DNA from: Chara braunii
Taxonomy: Eukaryota > Streptophyta > Charophyceae > Charales > Characeae
Reading direction: 5' to 3'
Assembly: GCA_003427395.1 (NCBI GenBank)
Contig: BFEA01000005.1
Span: forward strand, 1,573,216 to 1,620,775
Length of the DNA: 47,560 bases
The notes beneath the pieces were generated by a model that was given only the letters and a program-made list of their open reading frames with translations, made no database searches and had not been told where the DNA came from. Positions 10,801 through 22,084 of this stretch are shown here, in pieces; the stretch's first letter is position 1, and each line of letters begins with the position of its first letter. A program made the translations under genes and the position numbers.

Positions 10801-11584
10801 GGCGCAGTGAGCATGCACCTGTTCGTGAGAGTTCACCCAAGATTCAGACACTCGTCTCAAATGCTCGATTGTGCACGGTAGTTGTACAACGATCCGTTTG
10901 TCATTGTCACGAGCCAGCTGGCAATTTACACTCACGGAGCACCACGGTGAATAATCCCTTCACCACTTCCAGCCCATGTCAAGAATTCTAGTTTGTTTAC
11001 TTCCCTTTACTGAATAGCCCCGTCATTCCGTCCTTACCATTGCACACGCGAAATCCGCGTCTCGTCCGTCTTGAGTTGACTTCAACGGCCCAAAGGAAAG
11101 TTGAATGCCATATCCCCCTCTTTCTGCAGTATGCATCAGCCTCATGAGTGCCCACTCAAAAACAGCGCTCTTCGCGCCTATGATGATGCCAACGAGAAGA
11201 TGCCATTAGCCCATGCACGCTAACTGCACCTGCTTACCAAAACCACGCTCTCTCCAGCGTTTTCGTAGTAGACCATTTTGTTTTCCTTTTACCCACCTTA
11301 CTCACGTGTAGTCTCACTTCTTCGACATCTCCTCACCGCACTCGTGATGGCTAGCATACCTTTGCACAGATCATGCACAGGTTGCCCAGGGTGCGCGCAC
11401 AAGCCCCTCATCACGCCTGCTCCTTCGGAGTGTAGTGACGGTCAGCTGCTCATGCAAGCCAACGTGTTCTTTCCAACTATGGCCGACAAGACATGAACTG
11501 ATCCCCTGCGCACGACGTCCACCTCAGTTACACGTACTTGTCCTTTGTCTCTCTCTCTCTGGTAACCATTCTCGCGAGTTGACC
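7886..11584. other. 3.7 kb without a recognisable gene
   Basis: I read both strands and see no domain, tRNA, rRNA or long coding bias. ORFs stay under 100 codons. ACACTCGGGTGTT at ~8275 is a small palindrome. The sequence is rich in CACTC/GAGTG words, which may reflect an old unrecognised repeat. Confidence 0.35.
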
Positions 11585-12132
11585 TCATGTGTCTCTCAGA
11601 CCAATGGCCTTGATCCTTACGTCATCGCGAGTTAGCCTATGGGTCGCTTTCCACAGGTCCGCTGGTAGGTGGTCCCTCCGCCACTGGTCCAGTCCATGCC
11701 AAGATAGAGTCCCAGCTGCGCTCATCTCACTCTCACCTCCTGAGTCTCGGTTTAGGTGAGCTTGTTCACGTTCCACCGTGTCCGTGGAAGTCTCTGCCTC
11801 ATGGTAAGCGACTGTTACCCAGACTTCAACAGTGACGCCGTGACGCCGTCCCTTCTGCAGCGCCTCTTAGCCCTGTCTTTCGCCTCAGTAATTGCCGCCT
11901 GCAACTTAGGATCATTTCTAATTTCCTCTTCTCTTGCCCCTTCCACATTAATTTTTAACTTTGCCTCGTCTCCCCTATCATAGTTGAGCATGGCGGTAAT
12001 CCAGAGCCCTTCCCCAGACATCGGCCTCCAGCGCGTTAGGAGGTTCCAGCAGTCTGGCATGTAGCCATACAAAGCCATAGCCGTGTGTTTTTTGAAATAG
12101 CCGAACTTGGTACTTATGGAGCACTCACGCAC
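11585..12132 (-). pseudogene. Decayed minus-strand coding remnant, unknown family
   Basis: Two minus-strand ORFs in different frames (12132-11815, then 11776-11585) both have plausible protein composition. The second reads through with no stop from ~11850, so one frameshift near 11815-11850 would join them. The first part contains an aromatic segment (ALYGYMPDCWNLL) followed by a Lys/Glu/Arg-rich helical stretch, as in gag-like or nucleic-acid-binding proteins. The second part has HGLDQWRRDHLPADLWKA. I do not recognise the family. Chance cannot be excluded. Confidence 0.3.
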
Positions 12133-13549
12133 AGACAGCCTACCACCTGCTCACTTCACAGCCCTGCACTTCCCCCTTAGATTACCCACATTGGCACAGG
12201 GAAGTAGCCTGCGTCCGTCTACTGGCCAGCTACGAGTAACGCAACACTCCCTATTTTATAGGATTACTATGGGCCGCGGTTCTTGCGCTCTAAAGGAGGT
12301 ATTAGTATTGCTTTCCAGAATTTTAATAGGACAATAAAAAGGAAGAAAGAAAACAAGAGGTCGAACCTCAACGGTCGCTTTTGGAGTGAAGTGATATGTA
12401 GGCTCGACCCAGGTGGTCCCATAACGGGATACTAACAATCACCCTCCCCCCTTCAAAGAGGACCAAACGGACTACCCCTGATGGGTACTCGTGTCCGATG
12501 GCAAGGAGGGGGCTTATGACCTCCCACAAGGGGTGATGAACCTCCTATCGACGTGGCCGCAGGTGCTCCCATTTTGGAGTCTTACGACACAGTACTTAAC
12601 AGTTGTGTCTGTTGTAAATAGTATTCGAAGGGCCGATCAGCCCAGGCCGCCCATTTGCAATGGAGGTTAAAAAACGATCCATTCTTCCCCCGCGGAATGA
12701 AAGGCAAACAAAATTCGAAAGGCAACTAATAATATTAACAATAATAATAATCCTAATCCGACCCCTTAAGCAGCACTGGCCGCGGGGGGGAGGTCGATGG
12801 TCCGCTGCGCGTTGGAATTGGGGCGAAGTTTCGATGTGGGTCAGCGGATGAAGGCGATCGAGGGCGGGTGAGCGTGCAGAGTGGCGAGCGTACCGAATTG
12901 TTCAGAGTGCGCTACTAAACGAGAGAGTGCGCCCAGGGGGCCGAGTACACGGCGGGCGTCGATGCGGATGAATATCTCGACGCGCCCGCCGTCGGATAGC
13001 ATTTTCGTTTTGGTTTGTGTCCTTCCCCTTTTTTGTTTTTTTTGTTTCGTATTCTAGAAAAAAAAAAAAGAATTTGTTGTTTTGTTTCGTATTGTTGTTT
13101 TTTATTTATTTTATTTCTATTTATTCTTTTTTTAATTATATTTTTCATTCTGGCGTGTCGTTTTGTTTCCTTTTTTTGCCTTCTGTTTTCAACTTTTCGT
13201 TTTGTTTCCCGGAAAAGAAAGACTTTCCGTTTTTTGTTTTTTTTTTGAATTTGCACTTTTTTACGTCGTCCAAAAAAACAAAAAAAAAAAAGACAAAAGA
13301 AGAAACAAAAGACAAAAAAGACACATTTTTTTTGCAATTTTTTTTGGGTTGGAACGAACTTTCCGCTAGAACACGACCAGATGCAGGCACACTACTGTTT
13401 GGCGCTCGGTCTGCGGTGTGGGCGGTCCGTGGGCATTGCCACACCACTGTCGAAATGTGAGAAAACGTGGCGGGCGCATCTGGCAATGTTCTAGTGGGAA
13501 GTTCATTCTCATTTTGCACATTTCGGGTGTGGTGTGGTGATGCCCTCTT
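12133..13549. other. No gene seen; AAT and T/A-rich simple sequence
   Basis: Positions 12728-12760 hold an imperfect (AAT)n run. Positions 13015-13345 are strongly T-rich, then A-rich. The intervening sequence is GC-richer. The long ORFs in the T/A tracts are composed of Phe, Leu, Lys and Arg only and are artefacts of composition. Confidence 0.4.
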
Positions 13550-13553
13550 TATG

Positions 13554-13622
<69 letters not shown>

Positions 13623-13629
13623 TACACAC

Positions 13630-13668
<39 letters not shown>

Positions 13669-13765
13669 TGGGATGAAGTTTGTCTGTCTGTCTGTGTGTG
13701 TGCGTGTACGTCAGAGAGAGCAAGCGAGCAAGAGTCTGTGTGTGTGTGCACGTGCGTGGGTGTAC
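13554..13765. repeat. (CT)n-(CA)n microsatellite followed by (TG)n-rich tract
   Basis: CT dinucleotides at 13554-13573 change to (CA)n with CATA interruptions to ~13665. After a 10-bp spacer, TG-rich sequence runs to ~13760. The CA and TG blocks are complementary and can form an inverted pair. ORFs here on either strand are repeat translations. Confidence 0.95.
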
Positions 13766-13949
13766 GCCACAAACTGGGTTTGTTCTCAAAGCCCAGGCCT
13801 CAACATGTGCATAGGCCCGGAGTAGGCCCGGAGCCTTTTCCTTGATTTTTTTTTATTTTTTTTTTTTCAAGCCCAAACCTGGACCCGTACGTAGGCCCTA
13901 ACTGGCCCTGAATCCTGGGTGTTAGGTCCAAGCCTAAGCCGCTGCCGGG

Positions 13950-14400
13950 GCCCAGACAGACAGGCAGGCTGACAGGCAGAAATGCACACAGATATATGTA
14001 CAGGCAGGCAAGGAAACAGGCATGCAGACAGGTCGACAGACTGACAGACAGGTAGACAGGTAGACGCAGAGACAGACAGACGGACAAACAAATTGTCTGT
14101 CTGTCCGTCTGTTTGTCTGTCGGTCTATATGTTTGTCCGTCTATCTGTTTTTCTGTTTGCATGTCTGCCTGCCTGCCCGTATGCCAGGTTGAACAGACAA
14201 GCAAACAGGCAGACTTGGGAAGACAGACAAGTGTGCAGGCAGGCAGGGAGACAGCCATGCAGACAGGCACACAGACAGGCACACAGACAGACTCAGAAAG
14301 ACATGCAAACAGGCAGACAAGCACACAGACAGGCACACAGATAGGTGTTTGCTTGGGCCTGGTCATGAGACTGATCATGGGGCTTGGCAGGCAGGCAAGC
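13950..14400. repeat. CAGA/CAGG tetranucleotide array with internal strand switch
   Basis: From 13950 to ~14093 the + strand is (CAGR)n. From ~14094 to ~14185 it switches to (CTGT)n. From ~14190 to 14400 it returns to (CAGR)n. The first two blocks form an inverted repeat centred near 14094, with potential for a hairpin of some 90 bp per arm. ORFs of 'CLSVCLPVC' or 'RQAGRQT' type are simple-repeat translations. Confidence 0.9.
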
Positions 14401-14439
14401 AGGCCCAGGTTAGGGAGACAAGGTCCGGAAGACAACGCA

Positions 14440-14846
14440 GGTCGGGAACACAAGCTCGGCACACCATGTATTGTAATGAATATTGGAGAAGGAACGAATC
14501 CGATAAGGGGGAATAAAGTTGGCAATAAACGTAACCTCTCTCCCAAAGCACCCATGCTATCCCAAACGACCTCCTTTTACGTAACCCCGTTCCAAGAAGT
14601 CATATTCTCTACCCCCTTTGCTCCTATCTCATCAAAGTCGCCCAAGCAAAAGAGGAGAGGAATAGTGAGGTCATCAACGGTTTGACCGACCTCGATCGCT
14701 AGGAATGACTCTTCCTGGAACCACGACCTTCGAGGCTGGCTGGGGAGAGGGCGGTACGCCGCATAGCCCCATTTATGGAGGTGGTGCAATATTATCGTGG
14801 AGGAGCCAACGCCTACTTCTGAGATCCGGGCCTCGTGCCTGAGCAA
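14440..14846 (-). pseudogene. Decayed minus-strand ORF with a GDFDEI motif
   Basis: The minus-strand reading from 14846 to 14577 has plausible composition and ends in LGDFDEIG followed by an SWNGVT segment. After the stop the same frame keeps plausible protein sequence to ~14440. GDF(D/N) resembles the conserved GDFN motif of APE-type endonucleases of LINE elements, but the other catalytic motifs (SDH, an N-terminal Glu) were not found. A LINE endonuclease fragment is one possibility only. Confidence 0.25.
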
Positions 14847-15649
14847 GGAGAACAGGTACCATGGACTACATCATAGCAGTCGGGACTCAGATAGGCTGGG
14901 GAAAATATTTTACCTTCTTTGAATTCTTTGTGGACGGATGACTGACTTAGAATACCCAAGGCTGGCCGCAAGTAGGAGTCGCCTCGATCAAGGTCGATTG
15001 GAGCCAAAAGAAGTTTCGATCCCAATGAGAAACTTATACGAACAAGAAAGTGAGCCCTGTCGTGCAACGACAAAGGGTAAACGTGGACAAATGAGGTACG
15101 TATGACTCTATCCCATGGGGCCCTGAAAAGACTAAGGGGCGTATAGGACCACAAATCAAACATACGGAAGAAAAATTATCGTTTTTTTTAACAACGCATA
15201 GCAAACAAAGTGTGACACGCCTTGATTAATTAACACATAAATCCGATGTCAATTGAATGTTCGCACAAACATGCAACTTGATCGTTACATTTATATCTAC
15301 ATTAACAAATACGTTCCGGTGTCAATTAATTAACCTTCAATTCCCTCGACATGAGCATTAAAAAGAAAAAAACATAAACTGATCCTTTTGTTCTCTTTCT
15401 CTTTTCGCTTGGTGTTGTGACAACTTTGTTTATGCTTGGAATACTTTTTTTTTTTTTTTTTTTTTTTTTTACTTGACGCTATATCCTTGTTCTTATTATG
15501 ATAATTACATCTATATATATGCATGTTCTAAGATATATTTTATTCATCCCGATTTTCTATATGTATCGCATTCCTCATATCATTTAATTTATATGTTATA
15601 GTCATGTAACAATACATACACACACGCCCGTTCATATGGCAGGGACGAA
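14847..15649. other. No gene seen; poly-T tract
   Basis: Sequence becomes AT-rich after 15170, with an uninterrupted T run at ~15447-15470. This is the left flank of the Helitron. The 5' TC end of the Helitron could not be placed. Confidence 0.4.
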
Positions 15650-15721
15650 GGTGTACGTGAGGGTTCAACCAATAGTAATTTATCTACCGTTCCAAACTCC
15701 TTTTCATCTGGGGATAGGTCC

Positions 15722-17366
15722 TTGCATGTTCCGTGGAAGCGTCGCAAACACCTTCAGCGTTATGAAGGACTTGTTATCGATCCTTTATTGTTTTCTGCAA
15801 CGATACAAGAGTGTGATCAATCTCTTGCCATTGATTCTGGTCAAGTCGGTTTCTCTTCGTTACACCATGTTTCTTTTTCGTCGAACGATGCATTGGGATT
15901 GCATATAGGTTTAAATATTACTCCCTGTCGCTCTACGACTGAAACTCGGATGTCATCACAACACGAACACCGCAAACGTGGACGACCACCTTTCCAGAGT
16001 CGTCGAAGTCGAATGTCTTTAGTACAAGCGATAGGTGCTGAGGGTGATGAGACTGTTCGCATGAGAGATAAACAACCAATGGTAACTCAAGATCGTGACC
16101 CTGATTGTTGTATCGAAAAACAATGTAGTTAGGGTTAGGTCTTTATCTTTTCGACAACCAATTCCGTTGGTGGATGATATCGCAAGCCCTGTGTTCTTTA
16201 ATCAAAGGAGTCAAGGAAATGTTGATGTTTGTACCGGTCTGATTAGTTGCCATCGAAATATCTCTATGACCTTGCAAAGTGCACGCCCTGTTGAAATTGG
16301 TACGGATATTGCAGTACACATAAATTATGTTCTGATGGTCGAACGAATCTTTTTAATCGATAGTTTTCCTTTCCATTCGCCACGTGTACACGATGGTTCG
16401 TCATCGAGGTTCATAGAGGATGTCCGACAAAGATGTGTGGAGCCTAACCTTTGTCCTCCCGTGACAACTGTTCATGCACGGTCATGCTCTTCTACCATGA
16501 CCCTACCAAATCCGCCGAAAGCAATGGTTAGAAAGTTTGTTGGATTTCATAATCGTCGGAGGAGATTATTATTATTGAAACCGATTCATTCAAGACGTAA
16601 CAGACAGTATCGTATGTTGCGCCTTTGAGAACTACGTGCCGCTAAAGTCGTGCGTCGTTTGGAACTTGGATCGTTGTTGTCGATGCCTTAGCGTGTGTTG
16701 CCCGACTTTGATGTAAATACGATAATTGTTGAAAGTACTGTGGACGTTGGTGGTGGAACGGAACAAGTCGATACGATGAATTCCAATGAACCAGGTTCTA
16801 CATCACGTAGAATTTCAACCCGAAAGAAAAGTCAGGAGAGAAAGACGAACTTTCATGTTAAACATATGCGTGCATTGAGAGTTGTGATTAACAATTGTAA
16901 GTGGAAAAAAAATGTGTATGCTCATAAATATTTTGTGCGGGGTGTGAAGCGAAATTTGCTTGCTATGAATGTCCTTCGAGAGATTCGAGCGACTGCCTCT
17001 GGGCAGTCGAGAAGTGCATCTTCAACTTCGAAAGAAACGTGTAGTCATTGTTACCGGCCGAGGCAATCACGGAGTCTATCATCGAGAGCAAGACAATCAC
17101 ATAATCCATCCGTTACAATTCGAAATGTAATGAACAATCGTGAACATCGTGGGCCGAATAGCCGCGATGAGGAAATGAATGATTCGCATGATGCTCCGCC
17201 TGCTGATGTGAATGCACTCCCATTTGCACCCGTCGCACCATATGTAGCGTTTGAGAACACTGTGACAATTCTTGGGAATGCTACCACGGTTGAGGCGTTC
17301 GACATTGGTGGTCGACAACCATGTAACTATTGCGGTGCTAAATTAAGGCATCACGAAAAAAATTGA
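15722..17366 (+). pseudogene. N-terminal region of Helitron transposase, broken into three ORFs
   Basis: Three overlapping or successive plus-strand ORFs (15722-16132, 16095-16628, 16695-17366) have plausible composition and precede the recognisable Helitron domains. The last ends with CNYCGAKLRHHEKN, which matches in style the CxxCGA zinc-finger-like motif that marks the start of the Helitron-like N region. A basic segment (KKSQERKTNFHVKHMRALR) lies near residues 45-65 of the third ORF. The upstream part has no family I recognise. Frame changes near 16100 and stops near 16628 and 16690 separate the pieces. Confidence 0.55.
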
Positions 17367-17481
17367 CAAAGATATGCGGCAGAAAAGGTGCGAGACGTTG
17401 TCCTCTGTGGGAGTGACATTACGAAGGGTCTCCGAAGCATGAGATTCTTTTCATTTGGACGTCTTAGGTTCCTGACGGCCG

Positions 17482-17635
17482 ATTCGTTCGAAACAATGCA
17501 AGGATAATCAATAGTAATTTATCTCTCGGATCCTCACGGTTGAAGCAACTAAGCGATGGTTCGTTCGAAACAATGCAAGGATAATCAATAATAGTTTATC
17601 CCTCCCATCCTCACTGTTGAAGCAACCGAGCGATG
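17482..17635 (+). repeat. ~77-bp tandem duplication inside the Helitron
   Basis: TTCGTTCGAAACAATGCAAG begins both copies, at ~17484 and ~17561. Each copy ends in GAAGCAAC(T/C)(A/G)AGCGATGG. The copies differ at several positions, so the duplication is not recent. It lies in the broken N-terminal coding region. Confidence 0.8.
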
Positions 17636-17639
17636 GTGT

Positions 17640-18800
17640 TCAAGGATTCCAGGGCCAACTTCAGGCTCAAGGTCCGATCTATCATCGTGTTGGTGCATTG
17701 GTTGTGGAGGAAGGGGAACGTCCTCAGTTTGCATAACTTTACTTGCACGATCCTCAACATTTGCATGATGCGATTGATTAAAGAGTAAATTTTCTTAATT
17801 TACTTACACATATGTTTAATGCCGAACTGAAGCGAATGAAACAAATATTGAGAAGGTTCCACGAATTGCTACAACGTTGTAACAATTACGTGAGGGGCTT
17901 TATGACGATTGTTGACCTACCGCCCGAAGCGTTAAACGGGAGGAAGTTGGTCATAAGTCCAGAAACCATCACAAATGGTTAACGGGGACCTTCATTTTCA
18001 AGCCCTTGGTAACGAGTCAAAAACTGAAATTAGGGTGTCGGGGTCAAATTTTAAGTTTTTTTGTTTGTTTTTTTTTTTTGCCTTTCTTGTTTTGGTTCAA
18101 GGTTAGTGTGTGCCAAATTTTGTGTCATTTGGAGAACTGGAATTTCCTCTGTTAAGATTTCTAAAATTTCTCAAGATTTCTAAAATTGAGATGTTAGCGA
18201 AATGTCATGAAAATGCGTTTTTGCCTTTCTGTTTTATATGTTTTTTATTTTTTTATTTTTTATTTTGTTTTGCAGTTAGTTAGTATGGTCTCCACTCTAC
18301 AATTTGGTGACAAGTTTGATTAAAATGACCCTTTGGTTTTCATATAAATGGTATGACAAGTGGTCTGAAAATTAGGGTCTCCGTTAACCTTATCTCGAAG
18401 TCATGCCTGCGGAGGAATATAGAAGGTGTTATAACCGTCCTACGGGTCTGCAGGAGGTGTGTGTTCTCATGGTCGATGACCTTCTTCCTCGTGAGCTCGA
18501 GATTCGTTTGCGTGCTCCTCTTCGGGGTGAGTGGCAAACAGATGTGGTTCTAGAATGTTCCCGAACACATGACTGCTTGAGGTTTGTTTTGTTTTTCATG
18601 AAGGGAATTTGATAGTTGGTCTGCCTTGCGTGCCGCAGAAGCTCGATGGCAGCCAGAACTTAGTGCCAAGAAGTACTATACATTTCACCTTCACGAATGC
18701 GATGGTGAAAGACCTTGCCTCCTTTATGCAGCACGTCGTTTCCACGAGTTTTGTTGCATGACGTACACTGAGGTTGAATCCCTTCCTTAAAATTAGTAAG
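17640..18800 (+). pseudogene. Helitron-like N-terminal domain, interrupted by a MITE
   Basis: Reading + frames shows the expected sequence of conserved blocks: GPIYHRVGAL, a LYLHDPQ block, RFHELLQRCNNYVRGF, VDLPPEALNG, then after the nested MITE YNRPTG...VCVLMVDD and RELEIRLRAP, and further on YDCLRF-like and FHEFCC-like segments. In Helitrons these fall between the zinc-finger region and Rep. The reading frame changes several times and stops are present, for example at 17736. The MITE separates VISPETITN from the MPAEEYRRCYN segment. Confidence 0.7.
17977..18389. mobile_element. 413-bp MITE nested in the Helitron
   Basis: The left end GGTTAACGGGGACCTTCA (17977 on) and the inverted right end (18389 back) GGTTAACGGAGACCCTAA are imperfect 24-bp terminal inverted repeats, both continuing to ATTTTCA. 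The interior is T-rich and non-coding. A related deleted copy lies at 32516-32601. The GGTTAAC end is present in both copies and so belongs to the element. The target duplication is unclear. Conserved Helitron coding blocks resume on either side, which marks this as an insertion. Confidence 0.8.
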
Positions 18801-18926
18801 ATTCCATCAGAAAGATTTTTTGTCGGAGTATTATCAGGATTTAGGAGATGTCGTTGAACAAAATCAACGTGGTGACGATGTTGGGACAAAAGTGGTTTTA
18901 CCGTCAACACTGGGGTGCCCCGATAA

Positions 18927-19760
18927 ATGAGTGAAGGATGTCATGACAAAATGGCAATCGTGAGGCGATTCGGAAAACCGGGTTTTTTCATCACTATGAG
19001 CAACACTAACTGGTTGGAGATGAAACAAACCCTGTTTCCAGGTCAATGCCCTAACGACAGGTCGGATCTTCTAGCGAGAGTGTTCAAAGGTTATTGTGCA
19101 CAACTCATCAATGGGATAAAGAACAAACGGATATTTGGTAGGGTGAATGAAATGTTGTATGTTGTGGAGTTTCAAAAAAAGGATCTATCACATGCACATA
19201 TATTGGTTATCTTGCATGCGTATGATAAACTTCGGGATACGGATGCTGTTGACAATGTGGTGTGTGTCGCGATTCCTCCGAAAGGGGAATTGAGAGAAAG
19301 GGTTGCCAAGTTCATGTTGCACGCGATTTATAGTGCGGAGAAATGCGAGGCTTCGTGCACGGAGGACGAAGAATGGACAAAACAGTTCCCAAAAGACTTC
19401 ATTTCGACAATAACATTCAAAGACGAGCAAACGTAGGCTTCGTATAGAATAAGGAACCAAGTGATGGTGGTTTTACGACTGCTCAGAATAGTATCGTTTA
19501 CGATAATCGTCGTGTGGTCCCGTATAACCCTTACTTGCTGATGAGGTTTAATTGCCACTTAAATGTTGAATATTGTGCTAACATCAAGGCGTGCACGTAC
19601 GTGTATAAGTACGTATACAAAGGGTATGATCGTGCTATGGTTTACGAGCAAGATAGTAATGCGTCCATCGATGAAGTCAAATCGTATCAAGATATGCGTA
19701 TTGTAGGTGCGTACAAGGCATGTTGGCGTCTATTTGAGTACGACCTATCAGAACAATGAC
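18927..19760 (+). pseudogene. Helitron Rep (HUH) nuclease domain
   Basis: The Rep domain nicks and joins single-stranded DNA during rolling-circle transposition. Motif 1-like FGKPGFFITM lies near residue 15 of the ORF at 18927. The HUH motif is seen as LSHAHILVIL (two His flanking a hydrophobic residue). After a frame change at about 19440-19510 come VPYNPYLLMRFNCH and the two-tyrosine motif in CTYVYKYVYKGYDRA, then ACWRLFEYDL. The catalytic His and Tyr residues are present. The stop at 19434-19436 and the frame change between the HUH and Tyr motifs make it non-functional as read. The domain ends at a TGA near 19760. Confidence 0.85.
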
Positions 19761-19774
19761 CCTCGGTTGAAAGA

Positions 19775-20452
19775 TTGCCCATGCATATTGAAAACATGCA
19801 AAAATTGCAATTCGAACCTGACACTGAGCATGATGTTGTTTCTCATGGACCCCCGAAAACGAAATTGACGGCGTGGATGAAACACAACTCTTTGAATGAA
19901 CATGTTCCTAAAGAGGAGCTTCCTCTGTGTGCAGAGATCATTAATACTCATGTATGAGACAACAAACATAAGAAGTGGAACTGAAGAAAGCGTGATCTTC
20001 ACGGTAGTCCCTTTGAAAAAGTCTCTCGGTTACATCATGTGAAAATCCCTGAAGGGGAATGATTGTATATGTGTGTGTTGCTAAACCATGAACATTCTCG
20101 TGGGGTGCGCTCTTTTGCCGAAATTCGTACGATGCATAGAGTCGAATACGATTCTTTCCGATCCGTGTGCCTTCGATTAGGCTTTTTGCAAATCAACGAT
20201 ATATACGATCAATGCATAGAGACAGTCGCAGGGCATTATATGCCTCAAGAAGTTCGTAAAGTATTTGCTATGGTTCTCACCTTTGGTCCAGTGAACGATC
20301 CAGTTCATTTCTTTGAACGACATTGGAATAAGATGTGTGACGATTTTCAGTATCGAGAAGATAATGAAATGGTTCCCCCAAACATTTTGCAATCGTTAGT
20401 ATTATTTCATCATGACCGCATTTTGCAACATACTGGAAAAAACATCCGCTAG
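19775..20452 (+). pseudogene. Helitron Rep-helicase linker region
   Basis: After the Rep tyrosine motif, conserved Helitron linker blocks follow: LPMHIENMQKLQF (the 'ERLPVHL' block), LTAWMKHN, LLNHEHSRGVRSFAEIRT, YMPQEVRKVFAMVLTFGPVNDP. These correspond to the 'LLNHVRGATSFEDLRT' and 'LRELFATIL' blocks of plant Helitrons. A stop at ~19955 and another near 20060 interrupt the frame. No separate function is implied; it is the middle of the same decayed polyprotein. Confidence 0.75.
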
Positions 20453-20623
20453 TTGTGCCTTTATTATTCAACACCCGACGGGGAAACAATTGTTGAGAAT
20501 ATAATGAGACATTATGAGAACAGAACGGTGTTGCCAATTCTAAACGACGGGTTGTAGTATGATCCGATTCAAATGTAACGTAGATATGACTCTAATTTTC
20601 GGTATTTTCAGCCACGCCAATGA

Positions 20624-21960
20624 GTGTTGGTGGAAAAAGTTGTTCGGGTTGTGCGAGAGAAAAGACCGTTGCGTACTTTTGTCGATGCACTGGCTGGAAC
20701 AGAAAAAACTTTTTGCATTGAAACAATTTTGGCGGGCATGAGGTCCCGTTCTGCCATTGGATTGACCGTGGCGTCGAGTGGCATAGCGACTGGCATAGCG
20801 ACGACTCTTTGGACAGGGGGTCGAACGTTTCACTCACGATTCCGGACACCTTTGAAATGTGACAACACGCGTTCCTTCTCAATTCCGAAACAAAGTGATA
20901 TTGCGGAGCTTATCCGCCGTGTCGACTTGAATGTTTGGGATAAGGCTCCAATGAGTAACAAGTTCCACTTGGAAGCTCTTGACATTACGCTTCGGGACAT
21001 CTGTAACAATGATGAAACGTTTGGTGGGAGGAAAATTTTACTTCTTGCTGGGGATTTTAGACATGTTTTGCCCGTTGTGAAACACGGATCGCCAGCGCAA
21101 CAAATTGATGGGTCCATCAAAATGTCTCCTTTATGAAAAAAATTTGAGGTTCATGAAATGACTAAAAATATGCGAATCTTAAGTTTGGGTGATGATGAAA
21201 TGGTACGAATGTATGCCCATTTTTTTATGCGTGTTGGGAATGGTGACCATCCTCGTGTTGTTCCTAATGGACCAACTGCAGTCAGATTGTCACGTGAGAT
21301 TTGTACGGATAAACCGCTCGATGAGTTGATTTCATGGACGTTTGACGATGTGTTGAACCACATGGGGGATGCCGAGTATTTCTCGCCTTGATTAATTATA
21401 TGCCCTACTAATGACGATGTCGGTTCTGTTAACAACTGTGTTCTTGACGATTTCACTGAAGAGGTGCGTGAACTTTTCAACGTTGATTATCCTGATTCGG
21501 ATGGTACCAAACACGGTATTTAGCGAGAGTTTTTAAACTCTCTCAATGAATCAAACCTTCCACCGCACAAGATGCGTTTGGAAATTGGTGCGCTCGTGAT
21601 GCTTTTGCAAAATTTGTCGTCGAAGCAAGGACTTTGCAACGGTACAAGGCTGATTTAAAAAAAAATTGTTAATGATGATTTGTTGGAAGTTACAATAATG
21701 TGCACGGATAAGACACCATCGATCCCCAAGATTGATCTGCCAAGCGATGGTGAGACCACCGGGTTGAAATGGTGTAGGAAACAATTTCCAGTCCGTCTTG
21801 TTTTTGCTGTAACGATTAACAAGTCCCAGGGACAAACCGTATCGCGTGTGGGGGTTTGGCTGAGCGCATGGTCAACTGTATGTTGCTTTGTCGTGTGTTG
21901 GCCATCTCAACAACATCCGTGTTGCGTTGCCTGATAAAAAAAAATTCACAAAGAATATTG
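20624..21960 (+). pseudogene. Helitron PIF1-like helicase domain with degraded ATPase motifs
   Basis: The SF1 helicase motifs appear in order in one frame. Motif I reads LAGTEKTF where the family has GGTGKTF. Motif Ia reads VASSGIAT with a 12-bp in-frame duplication (GIATGIAT). Motif II reads WDKAPM where the family has WDEAPM. Motif III reads AGDFRHVLPV. Later blocks are LPPHKMRLEIGA, SKQGLCNGTRL, VTINKSQGQT and, after a frameshift near 21860, AHGQLYVALSCVGHLNNIRVALP (motif VI, SR replaced by SC). Stops at 21134 (TGA after MSPL) and near 21389, 21521 and 21657 break the frame. Loss of the Walker A Gly and the motif II Glu implies no ATPase activity. Confidence 0.85.
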
Positions 21961-22084
21961 TATAATATGAACTTTTGGGAGGACTTGTTAAAAAAAAAAA
22001 AAAAAAAAAATTGAGCCTTCGCATTCCGATTAATTTTATCATTTTCTTTCTTTGAAGGCGATTCCCGAATGAACCATAAATATG

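Noticed and set aside
13145-14685. Long ORFs on both strands (up to 251 codons) across 13.1-14.7 kb
   Set aside because: They translate CA/TG, CAGA/CTGT and T-rich simple sequence (Thr-His, Val-Cys, Leu-Ser-Val-Cys repeats) and are open on both strands, so they are composition artefacts.
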